Under the pieces are notes generated by a model, which was given only the letters and a program-made list of their open reading frames with translations, made no database searches and had not been told where the DNA came from. DNA of 64,000 nucleotides from contig JACBWW010000029.1 in assembly GCA_020086605.1 (NCBI GenBank), positions 1,525,069 through 1,589,068 on the forward strand, given 5' to 3'. Shown here in pieces: positions 47,701 to 54,420 of this stretch. The DNA comes from Lanius collurio (lineage: Eukaryota; Chordata; Aves; Passeriformes; Laniidae). How positions within the stretch are numbered: the stretch's first letter is position 1; the number at the start of each line of letters is the position of its first letter. The position numbers and the translations under genes are program-made.

Positions 47701-50700
47701 CTTTTGGCGGCAGGGGGAAAGGATGACACTTCCCACAGCGCTCCCCACAAACGCCGGGGACAAAGAGGGTCCTGCAGCCTCCCCAGACAAAGGGGAGGAG
47801 CAGAAGCGACAGCAGTGAGGAGCTTCTGTGAGTGAAACTCGCAGCAAACTGAAACAGGAACCGAGGGGCCTGGCCATGTGCTGGCTCAGCTCAGGGGCTG
47901 GTGCTGGCCTGGCCGCGGGGCGCCCAGGAAGAATTCAGAAAATGCATCTCAGTAAAGATACGCTGCTGCCCTGCAACTGTAGTCCCTGCAAGAGCTTGAG
48001 GCGCCACCTCAGCACAAAAACATCCATATAAAGCATGTACTGCTCATCCCAGGGGAGGGGAGAAGTGGCACATCAGCCCTCTGACGGTGTCTCCAGCCTT
48101 TGTCCCCACCGCCAGGCTGGGTGGGCAGGGGGCCATGGGGACAGCGGGGACACAGATGTAAAAAGCTCCTGGCACGCTTCAGCATCATCATGCTCCCCAC
48201 CAAGGAAGCTCCTGGTGCTGGGATGCCCATCCAGCTCCCAGTGCCTGCCGGCTTTGCCTCGGGACAGTGGGCTGTGAGATAAGGGAAGTATTTTCCCTAA
48301 GCCCCACATTGCAGAGCCGGCAGAGATCAAAGGTGACTCTGGCTACTGGATGGGGCCGTGTCCCCAGGGCTGCCACAGCCTCTCCACATCCCCCACCAGC
48401 AGACACCACACTCAGCATATGAAGGGGGGTTTCCAGATCTTCCAGGGCCAAAGGAGATTTCCAGCTTTTACTTTTCCCTGTGTTAATTCAGCAGTGAGCT
48501 GGTTTAATGCAGCAGCTCGGCCTTGGCCATTGCCTCCACTGTGCGGAAGTGCAGTGAGACAGGGCTGGATAAGGACAAGGCTGACAAGACCCTGAGCACA
48601 GCCAGAGCTGTGCAAAGTCCTCTGGCGTTTCTTGGAAGCTCCTGTTATTGAAAGAAAAAGGAAAAAAAAAAAAAAAAAAACCCAATACCACAACTGCCAT
48701 AAATAAATAAATAATATTTTGTGAGCCAGAGTTCAGGAAAAGTGCTGAAAAGCAGAACGGCCGAGCGATAAGGAAAGGGAAACACATTGGCTGGACCATC
48801 ACCCAGTGCCTACAGTGCCGGTGCCCCTGGAAATAGGTCACTACCTCACCTGACCACCTGCCCCATTAACTCCAACCTTTAGTCCCTGGCTCGTTACTAC
48901 AAGCACAGGCAGCTTAAAATGTCCTTGTCAGGCACTGGTGAGAAGGTGGCTCTGCAGGCAGCAGGAGGTGGTGGGATCCTGTCCATCCAGGCTGCCCACT
49001 CATGGGGTGTGGGAAGGGCTGGAGCCCCGCAGGGCCGGGAGCGTGGCGGTCACCCCGGCACGGCCGCGCTGGCGGCGGCTCCGGCGCGCACAGAGATCCC
49101 CCCTGCTAAATCACTTCAGGCTGCCAAGCAGTCACGAGAAATATAAGCCCGCGCTGGGTTGCCATGGAGCAGGGCTCAGCTGCGGGAGCCTGAAGCCGAT
49201 TCCTCCGGCAAACGTGTCTGCAGCCGAGGCCCTGCCAGCACCTCGCGGCCCCGGCTCCGCGGTGGCGGCCAGCGAGTGCCACACGCGTGGTCCCGGTGGA
49301 GCCACATCTCCGGGGACAGCGCTTCCCTTCCCCGACAGAGCCAGAGCTGCAGAGCCCCACAGGGACACGGAGCCCCTCGCCCTGGTGACACCATCTCCCC
49401 AAGGGCATGGGCACGCAGAAGTGGTGGCTTCAGTGGTGGCATCTGGCAGCAATCTGGCCTCTGCCCCAGCCCAGTGATGTCCCCGAGCCTCCACGGTGCT
49501 GGCACATGCTGGCCAGGGGGAATTGTGTCTTTCATGGAATCATAGAATGGTTTGGGTTGGAAGGGACATTAAAGCTCACCCACCCTTGCCATGGCAGGGA
49601 CACCTTCCACTGTCCCAGACTGCTCCAAGCCCCGTCCAGCCTGGCCTTGGACACTGCCAGTGGTCAGGGGCAGCCACAGCTTCTCTGGGCACCCTGTGCC
49701 AGGGCCTGCCCACCCTCACGGGAAATAATTTTTTTCCTAATATCCATTCTAACTCTTCTCTCTGCCAGTTTGAATCCATTCTCCTTGTTCTGTCACTACA
49801 GCACTGCAGCTCCCACACCCTGCCACAGCCCCCAGCCCCACCAAAGGGCATCTCAAAGCTTGGTGGGCTTCTGCCCTTGGCACCAGTGGCTGGCAGCACA
49901 ACAAACCATCTGCCAGGATCCAGCCTGTAGCATCCCTGTCCCCAGCCCTGCACCCATGGGTTCGTGGGACCCATTCCCCAAATCGAGGGGATGGGGCTGC
50001 AAGGGGCATTCCCTGAGCAGTTTTAATTAGATAACCAAGCGTGCCAAACAGCTCCTGGAAGTGGAGTTCCTCCCTACAAAAAGGCTTTTGACATTGGAAA
50101 GGTTAATGTGAGAGAGATCCCTCTCCCTCACAAAGCTCCCTTTGCTGGAGGCCCTCGGTTGAGCCCTTAATTATTCACCTGTTGGAGAGGTGCCTTTCCA
50201 TTACAGCATGAGAGCTGGGCAGGGAAAAACCCCCGGCGTGGGGCAGCCCTGGGGCACTGCCAGGGTGGGGAACACCGGTCAGAATCACGGGAGGAAGGCA
50301 GGCAGGTGTGTGGGGAGGCTCTCTGAGGGGCAGCTTCCAGCCCAGCTCTTCTCTCTCCCGCTGCTGCTGGCTGCTCTCTCTCCTGGCTCAGCTCAGACTC
50401 TGCTGTGCTCGCCAGCCTCCGCAGCCTCTGCTGTGGTGGGGACAGCCACCAGCACCCCCAGCACCCTCCAGGCCCTGCTCCAGCACAGAGACAGCCACCA
50501 GGACACAGCCACCCTGCTTCCCAGACAACTTCAGCCTTCTCCAGCCCTGGCACTGCAGCAGCCCTTCGACCCACGCTGCAGCAATGCAGCTGAGGATGCA
50601 TTTTGCACAGGCCCTCGGGCTGTCTGTCGTCCAAACCCACCCTAAATCTTCGAGAGAAAAACCACAGAAAAATCAGGATATCGCTCAGCTCAGTGAGGAC

Positions 50701-53700
50701 TACCAGAAATTAGGGATGCATCCTCACTTCATCACTAGAAATGCCAAGCCCAGCACAGGCTCGCTGTGCCTCCTGCACTCATCGATGGATTAAGCTGTTA
50801 GCAGGAGGCTGGGAAGTTAACGAGGGAATATTGTATTTCAGTTCATGTGATCTTTAAGCATCCCTCCGAGAAGCAGCCCGGGGGGTTTTTTATTTATTTC
50901 CCCCCCCCCCCCCCTTCCCCCACTGCACTTTGTTTGGGGTTTTTAAACGAATTGAAGCTGTAAGAGCCACAGTGCTCCAGCCTCTCACAGGGATGCTGAG
51001 AGCTGCTGGCTGCTCCGTGGTGCTCTCGGCAGAGCTGCCTGGCTGGCACTTCCCAGTGCCCGGTGCCAGCAGATGAACCAGCTACAACCAGCTCCATACC
51101 TCTGAGCAGCAGAGTTGCACAAAATGGATTAAGCAGGCCCAGAAATGACACATTTTTGAGGCGCAGCAGAACAAGATCACTTTGTTTTGGGGAAAAAAAA
51201 AAAAAAAGGAAAAAAGGAGTTGGCAGGAGAAAGGCAGATATCAAGTGAAAAACCCAGATTTTCTTTCTGTAGCAATGCAGGTACCATGTGAATCATCGCT
51301 GTCCTCGATATGTAAATAGAGGTTAGCAGGCATCCTCAGCACAAACCCTTAGGATTAAGGGACTGATGCAGATACCCATGGCAAACCTTTCCCCGTGCAT
51401 CTCCCCGAGAGCCTTGCTCAGGATTCCTCCCCTGGAGAGGAGGGGATCACCTGGCACCTGCACCAACTGTGCCCTGGCACCTGCACCAACTGTGCCTTTC
51501 TCAAAACCTACTGCAAAAGCAAGGACTGGGGAGGAGCATGGACAAGAGAGGAGGAGAGTCCCAGTTCCTCAAAATTTCCACGAAGGAAACAGCCACTATT
51601 CACCATCTCGTGGCCTCCTGACATCGTAGCCTCTCAGGATAACCTCCCCTCGTGCTGGAGCACTGGGGTCTTTGGGGAAGCAGCTTTGGGGCTTCGTTGA
51701 GAAGTCAGCAACCCAGTTGTAAGCAGAAGCTCGTACAGTAGTAATGGGGAGAGACGTCAGCGCCAGCCCGGCCCGCCTCCCGCTCCCAGTTAGAAGGCAG
51801 CATGTGACAGAGCCAGGGCTGGAGCCTTCCCCCAGTTTCATCAGAGGTTAAGGTACAAGCACAACACATGCTTACAACTTCAGGCGGTTCTTAAGCAAAT
51901 GCATGCAAATCATAGCTGGGGGGGGGGGCTGGTTTTCCTTCCTTTTTCCTTCTTCTCTTTTCTTCCCATCCCAGCTCTGAGCCCCTCAGCGCACGTGGGG
52001 ACAGAAGAGGAAATGCAATTATCGAAAGCAGGCGCTGGACGGGAGAGCACAGAGGGGCTGCACGGGAGCTGCAGCGAGCTGCAACGCTGCCCTCGCTGCT
52101 CCTCTCCTCCCACACCTGCAGACTTCGGACCAGCAGTACCTGTGCTGCTCCCTCCAGCAGAGAGCACGCCGAGGACAGGGAGAGAAAACAGGGGACACAG
52201 CCAGCCACGTTTCATAAACACGGTCTCATTTCAGCACAGGCCATTTCACTGTTCCAAATTTTCCAGGGAATGCTCACAACATGGTGGGCTTGCACCAGAG
52301 AAGGATGACAATTCATAGGATTTTTTTCTTTTTTCCTTCCCCCTCCCTAAGCAGTCTCTTTTTGGAATAAGAGTCCTAAATTGGCACATCAAACGCTGAC
52401 CGAAAAGCAAAGAAAAAGAGAAACAAGGCTCCAGGAGCGTGCTGCAATCATACGGGCCCTTCTTGTCATGGTTAACACGCGGAGAACGGGAGGGTTATTA
52501 CAGGGAAGTGAGGCCAGGAACTTTCACCTGCTCAGGGAGCAATGGGGCCGGTGGGAGCTGCAGCCCTGCTGCTGTACTTCCAGGGGATGGCATCCCACAC
52601 AAGCAGCCCACTCCGAGGGACAGCATCCCACACAACCAGCCTCCTCTCCTCCAAGCCGACGGTTCCCTCAGCAATAATAAAATGGAAAAAAACCACACAA
52701 ACTGCTTACAAAATCTCAGCCCACTTCTCACCTTTCCTGACCCTTCTGTTGTAATCAACCTGTCAGCAGCTCTTGGTTAAGAACCCAGGCTGCCTCCCCC
52801 CTGCTCTGCCCCCAGAAGCCGCCCGGTCCCGTGCCAAGCCGGAGTGCTCTGGCGCTGGTGCATGCGAGGAGAGGTGCCGGGACTACATCAGTCTGGCTGG
52901 TGGCAAGACTTGCCTGGTTCTGTCTGGCACACGCACCGCAGGCAAATCTGATTTACCAAGTCTCGAGCAGCCTTGTTTGTTTTGAACCCAAACGGCGGCA
53001 GGATTAGTCCCCGTCCTGTTCCCCACAAACACACACGCTCCTGCTGTTTGCAATCCCGGGGCTGAACTGGTGAGAGAGCAAGGGTTGGGATGAATGTGCT
53101 CGCTTCACAATCAGAGCTATTTTGTAATCCGTGGTTATGAAAGTGAAGGGTCGGGGGAGATGATACATAACTACAGAAAACTCTTCCCACTTGCAGCAGC
53201 CTCATCAAGCCGGCTGCGAAATGCGCGGCGGTGCTCGGGCTCAGCCCCGGCTCCTGCCCGGTTTATTGTATAGCGCCTCTCTTGCAGCCCCCAAAATGGA
53301 AAAGCATGCGAGCCCTATAGCCAGCACTGCTCGCTCTCGTGATCCCGCCGGAGCTGCCAAGGAGCCTTAATCTGATTTTCATACCCAGCTCCGTACAAAA
53401 CACAGCCCATCCACATTTTGGAGCCGGCGACTCGCGGCACCGAGACCCCTCTGGCTGTCGCACCCCCCCTCCCCTCCCCAAACCTCCATCCCCCAAGATC
53501 CCAGCCCGTATGCGTGGAATTGACGCTCGGCATGACTCATCCCCCAGCCCGGCTCCGAGCAGCCCCCACCGCGCAGCCCCCTGCGGAGCCCCCCCCCCCA
53601 ACCCCCCCCCCCCCGCCCCCCCCCCCCCCCCTTTGGGGGGGCCGTAACCACAGGGGGGGTGGTTCTGTGCCGAAACCCATCAACCCATCAACTTGTCCCC

Positions 53701-54136
53701 TGTCCCCCCCAAATTCCCGGCCGATGGGGGAATGGGGGGGGCCGCGGGAGTCCACGTGCGAGTGGTGCTGAAAGCGCCGGCGGGGCTGCGGGGCTGCGGC
53801 CGCCCGGGAGCCCCGGGAGGGGCGCGCACAGCCCCGCGGCCGGCTCCGCACCCGCTGAGACAACGGGACCGCCGCAGACCCGCGGGGCAGCCGGCGGACG
53901 AGCCGCTCCCCGCACCCCCGCTCCGCCAGCACCGGCTCTTCCCCGGGGTGCCCCGGCAAGCAGCGGGGTGGGGGGGTCTGTCCGTGTCCCCCCCCTCCGG
54001 CTGCAGCGCGCCGGGGACCCGCGCAGCAGAGCTCCCCCTCCGCGCTCCCTACCTGGCTGTCAGCGAGGTAGCTGAAGACGAAGGAGGAAAGATCCTCATC
54101 GAGCAGAGAGCTGCAATCCGGCCCCGGCTCCGCCAT
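11667..54136 (-). CDS. PPARGC1B: PPARGC1B (PGC-1beta) coactivator, complete 12-exon coding region
   Basis: This gene encodes peroxisome proliferator-activated receptor gamma coactivator 1-beta. It is a nuclear coactivator of ERR, PPAR, NRF1 and other factors and drives mitochondrial biogenesis and oxidative metabolism. The twelve exons, joined at GT-AG sites with consistent phases, give 2,994 nt and 997 residues; the human protein is about 1,023. Features in order are: N-terminal acidic activation domain (residues 1-86); LXXLL box LKKLL (158-162) spanning the exon 3/4 region; conserved [13 protein letters not shown] (298-310); LXXLL box LKELL (365-369); [10 protein letters not shown] block (467-476); [19 protein letters not shown] block (582-601); HCF-1 binding motif DHDY (676-679); Glu-rich run (about 787-801); SR-rich segment (822-842); RRM (about 874-945) with RNP2 VVYVRNL and RNP1 KYGFITY; and C-terminal [15 protein letters not shown]. 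The identification rests on collinear similarity to the known vertebrate family along the whole length. The listed span includes introns; the exons are given separately. Confidence 0.97.
11771..13337 (-). other. PPARGC1B: PPARGC1B intron 11
   Basis: GT-AG phase 1 intron of 1.6 kb separating the RRM exon from the terminal exon; no gene or repeat recognised. The adjacent intron 10 (13493-13748) is only 256 bases. Confidence 0.85.
13338..13492 (-). CDS. PPARGC1B: PPARGC1B exon 11, second half of RRM (residues 912-963)
   Basis: The exon encodes (R)[19 protein letters not shown], then [20 protein letters not shown] and ...[17 protein letters not shown] is RNP1, with the aromatic residues used for RNA stacking. 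The acceptor is TTGCTCAG|GGGGGA and the donor CTGG|GTGAGA, phase 1. Confidence 0.96.
13749..13870 (-). CDS. PPARGC1B: PPARGC1B exon 10, first half of RRM (residues 872-911)
   Basis: The exon encodes [20 protein letters not shown], then [27 protein letters not shown] is the RNP2 strand. The RRM of PGC-1 proteins links transcription to RNA processing. The acceptor is TTGGCAG|GGGGAA and the donor AACAG|GTGAGT, phase 2. Confidence 0.96.
13871..14594 (-). other. PPARGC1B: PPARGC1B intron 9
   Basis: GT-AG phase 0 intron of 724 bases with a short TG-rich stretch near 14186-14206; no other feature seen. Confidence 0.85.
14595..14670 (-). CDS. PPARGC1B: PPARGC1B exon 9 (residues 846-871)
   Basis: This 76-nt exon encodes a basic linker ending KRREKAI, directly before the RRM; mammals have KRREKAIGEGRVVYIRNL at the same junction. 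The acceptor is CTTGCAG|GTGTGA and the donor ATC|GTAAGT, phase 0. Confidence 0.93.
14671..15121 (-). other. PPARGC1B: PPARGC1B intron 8
   Basis: GT-AG phase 2 intron of 451 bases with a small AT-rich patch near 14980-15025; no other feature seen. Confidence 0.85.
15122..15890 (-). CDS. PPARGC1B: PPARGC1B exon 8 (residues 590-845)
   Basis: The exon is 769 nt. It begins [12 protein letters not shown] and continues with [20 protein letters not shown], holding the HCF-1 binding tetrapeptide DHDY (676-679). It then has a repression/regulatory region with [28 protein letters not shown], a Glu run (about 787-801), and [20 protein letters not shown], an SR-type segment before the RRM. The acceptor is GGTTCAG|GTCTCA and the donor TTCAG|GTACGG, phase 2. 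The Glu run comes from a CCTCCT-type repeat on the plus strand (15258-15300). Confidence 0.96.
15891..16279 (-). other. PPARGC1B: PPARGC1B intron 7
   Basis: GT-AG phase 1 intron of 389 bases; no other feature seen. Confidence 0.85.
16280..16344 (-). CDS. PPARGC1B: PPARGC1B exon 7, 65-nt small exon (residues 568-589)
   Basis: The exon encodes (T)[21 protein letters not shown](G). [10 protein letters not shown] is invariant in PGC-1 family members. The acceptor is TTCTCCAG|TGACCC and the donor GCAG|GTAAGA. Exons 6 and 7 together are 102 nt, so joint skipping would remove 34 codons without shifting the frame. Confidence 0.94.
16345..16705 (-). other. PPARGC1B: PPARGC1B intron 6
   Basis: GT-AG phase 2 intron of 361 bases between the two small exons; no other feature seen. 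Confidence 0.85.
16706..16742 (-). CDS. PPARGC1B: PPARGC1B exon 6, 37-nt small exon (residues 556-567)
   Basis: This small exon encodes (E)[11 protein letters not shown](T). It matches the SRCLMLALSQSDS-type segment of the mammalian protein, and only this frame satisfies the phases of exons 5 and 7. The acceptor is CTTTCAG|AAACCC and the donor AAAC|GTAAGT. Confidence 0.9.
16743..17231 (-). other. PPARGC1B: PPARGC1B intron 5
   Basis: GT-AG phase 1 intron of 489 bases; no other feature seen. Confidence 0.85.
17232..18315 (-). CDS. PPARGC1B: PPARGC1B exon 5, large (residues 195-555 plus 1 nt)
   Basis: The exon is 1,084 nt. It contains a [10 protein letters not shown] block, a Ser/Asp-rich stretch, [13 protein letters not shown] (residues 298-310), the third LXXLL box [20 protein letters not shown] (364-383), and [16 protein letters not shown] (467-482). 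The acceptor is GGAAG|GTGGAG and the donor AACAG|GTGAGG, phase 1. In mammals a long Glu-rich run lies just before the RRS(K/R)RLNPELG block. Here that position is only mildly charged ([10 protein letters not shown]...), so the first acidic domain appears absent. The exon is very GC- and CpG-rich. Confidence 0.96.
18316..18920 (-). other. PPARGC1B: PPARGC1B intron 4
   Basis: Short GT-AG phase 0 intron of 605 bases; nothing else recognised. Confidence 0.85.
18921..19031 (-). CDS. PPARGC1B: PPARGC1B exon 4 (residues 158-194)
   Basis: The exon is 111 nt, phase 0 at both ends. It encodes [10 protein letters not shown] and on to ...[13 protein letters not shown] is an LXXLL nuclear-receptor box equivalent to the LQKLL box of mammalian PGC-1beta. 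The acceptor is CTTTGCAG|CTGAAG and the donor AAAG|GTAACT. Confidence 0.94.
19032..20853 (-). other. PPARGC1B: PPARGC1B intron 3
   Basis: GT-AG phase 0 intron of 1.8 kb. The first 220 bases after the exon 3 donor (20630-20853) are AT-rich with several GTATAC/TATATA motifs, and a second small TATA-like cluster lies at 20008-20050. Nothing else recognised. Confidence 0.8.
20854..21066 (-). CDS. PPARGC1B: PPARGC1B exon 3 (residues 87-157)
   Basis: The exon is 213 nt, phase 0 at both ends. It begins [20 protein letters not shown], a segment highly conserved between PGC-1alpha and PGC-1beta, then becomes Pro/Thr-rich and ends ECDELSL. The acceptor is TTTCAG|ATAATA and the donor CTA|GTAAGA. The final Leu residues join exon 4 to complete the LLKKLLL nuclear-receptor box. 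Confidence 0.95.
21067..23247 (-). other. PPARGC1B: PPARGC1B intron 2
   Basis: GT-AG phase 0 intron of 2.2 kb. A moderately AT-rich segment (about 22060-22500) sits among GC-rich sequence. No gene or repeat family recognised. Confidence 0.85.
23248..23421 (-). CDS. PPARGC1B: PPARGC1B exon 2 (residues 29-86)
   Basis: The exon is 174 nt, phase 0 at both ends. It starts [20 protein letters not shown] and ends TDDSELFQ. This is the acidic activation domain that recruits acetyltransferases (CBP/p300, SRC-1) in PGC-1 proteins. The acceptor is TGCGCAG|TATGAG and the donor CAG|GTACCC. Because it is symmetric, skipping would keep the frame. Confidence 0.96.
27677..27878. repeat. 15-bp minisatellite (13 full units) in PPARGC1B intron 1
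   Basis: Tandem array of the unit GCACACGGGGCGATG. Thirteen full 15-bp copies run from 27677 to 27871, plus a partial copy. A few units vary at one base (GGGGG or GGGAG for GGGCG, one ACACACGG). Because 15 is divisible by 3, both strands show repetitive open frames (for example HGAMA or RVPSP peptides), which are not genes. Confidence 0.95.
28541..29108. repeat. About 20-bp minisatellite (roughly 28 units) in PPARGC1B intron 1
   Basis: Tandem array with consensus TGGCACTGGGATGGCTGGTG and variants (GATAGCTGGTG, GCTGGCTCCTG, and shorter units with CTGCCTGGTG). It fills about 570 bases. The repetitive open frames across it are by-products. Confidence 0.93.
30018..30104 (+). mobile_element. CR1 LINE 3' tail, plus strand
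   Basis: Ends with the CR1 tail 'tcttttccaacctaaatggt' followed by 'tctgtgattctgtga', the usual imperfect 8-bp terminal repeats. Strongly 5'-truncated. Confidence 0.8.
34082..34131. repeat. Short tandem duplication in intron 1
   Basis: Two copies of CTCCTCCCAAACCAGTTGGG, separated by about nine bases (GGCCCTTCTG-type spacer). Confidence 0.85.
35312..35478 (-). mobile_element. CR1 LINE 3' tail fragment
   Basis: The plus strand begins CACAGAATCACAGAATGGGT, then the diagnostic 'ttgggagggaaccttaaaga' and 'ccctgccacgggcagggaca'. It is the reverse complement of a CR1 3' end. Confidence 0.88.
36542..36577 (+). promoter_or_regulatory. Candidate MEF2 site with nearby E-box in intron 1
   Basis: CTAAATATAG at 36542-36551 fits the MEF2 consensus, and a CAGCTG E-box lies at 36572-36577. 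Function is inferred. Confidence 0.3.
39853..39860. promoter_or_regulatory. Full palindromic CRE (TGACGTCA) in intron 1
   Basis: A perfect cAMP response element lies inside an AT-rich island (about 39690-40020) that contrasts with its GC-rich surroundings. CREB/ATF could bind. Function is inferred. Confidence 0.35.
42504..42559. repeat. 14-bp tandem repeat (4 units) in intron 1
   Basis: Four copies of CCACCGGTCACCCG, the last with one change. Confidence 0.9.
45581..45596 (+). promoter_or_regulatory. Candidate E-box/MEF2 composite site in intron 1
   Basis: CAGCTG (E-box) directly abuts CTATATTTAG, a full match to the MEF2 consensus CTA(A/T)4TA(G/A). It opens an AT-rich island (about 45580-45760) in GC-rich surroundings. 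E-box/MEF2 pairs are typical of muscle enhancers. Function is inferred. Confidence 0.4.
49533..49802 (-). mobile_element. CR1 LINE 3' tail fragment
   Basis: The plus strand begins GGAATCATAGAATGGTTTGG, then 'ttgccatggcagggacacct' and 'taatatccattctaactctt', in the CR1 order. The longest and best-preserved CR1 tail in intron 1. Confidence 0.9.
51449..51498. repeat. 24-bp direct duplication in intron 1
   Basis: The unit CTGGCACCTGCACCAACTGT plus GCCC occurs twice in tandem. Confidence 0.85.
53589..53631. repeat. Long C tract (G tract on the transcript strand) near the start of intron 1
   Basis: A nearly uninterrupted run of about 40 C, broken only by AA and one G, lies 420 bases into PPARGC1B intron 1. 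On the transcribed RNA it is a G run. A smaller C run is at 50901-50914. Confidence 0.9.
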
Positions 54137-54420
54137 CTTCCACCTCCGGCTGGGGCTGAGCACCGAGCATGCAGCAGGCGCGGCGGCGGGAGCCGGGCGG
54201 CCGGCGGGGCGGGGAGCGCGGAGCGCCGGGGCGGAGCCGCCCGCAGCCCCCGCCCGCAGCCCCCGCCCGCGGCTGCGGGAGCCGGGCACGGCGGGATCGC
54301 TGCGAGGGAGCGCCCCGAGGGCTTTGCAGACACGCGTGGGACACCACTTTGTGTGTGCCTTGGAAGTGCCACCCGCCAAAGAGGGGGTGCCCAGCATCCC
54401 CCGGTGCCGCTGGGTCACTC
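53740..54420 (-). promoter_or_regulatory. PPARGC1B: CpG-island promoter region and 5' UTR of PPARGC1B
   Basis: The sequence around exon 1 is CpG-dense, with repeated GC-box type motifs (CCCCGCCC at 54245-54272, in a short tandem duplication) and no TATA box. A TATA-less CpG-island promoter is usual for this kind of gene. The exact start site cannot be seen. Confidence 0.65.
54053..54136 (-). CDS. PPARGC1B: PPARGC1B coding exon 1 (residues 1-28)
   Basis: The exon encodes [19 protein letters not shown] and on to ...YLADSQ, the typical PGC-1 N-terminus that opens the acidic activation domain. The start was chosen because it matches the family N-terminus and has a strong context (A at -3, G at +4). 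The donor is CAG|GTAGGG, phase 0. The reading frame stays open about 94 codons upstream to an ATG at 54418, but that stretch is GC-rich, unlike the family, and probably 5' UTR or promoter. Confidence 0.95.

Larger units (their letters stand above)
23422..54052 (-). other. PPARGC1B: PPARGC1B intron 1 (30.6 kb)
   Basis: GT-AG intron between residues Q28 and Y29. Apart from the repeats and candidate regulatory sites listed separately, it is GC-rich, moderately repetitive non-coding sequence. I see no exon of another gene on either strand. The open frames in it are repeat-driven or lack recognisable domains. I searched by eye for the miR-378a mature sequence, which in mammals lies in this intron, and did not find it. 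Confidence 0.85.
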
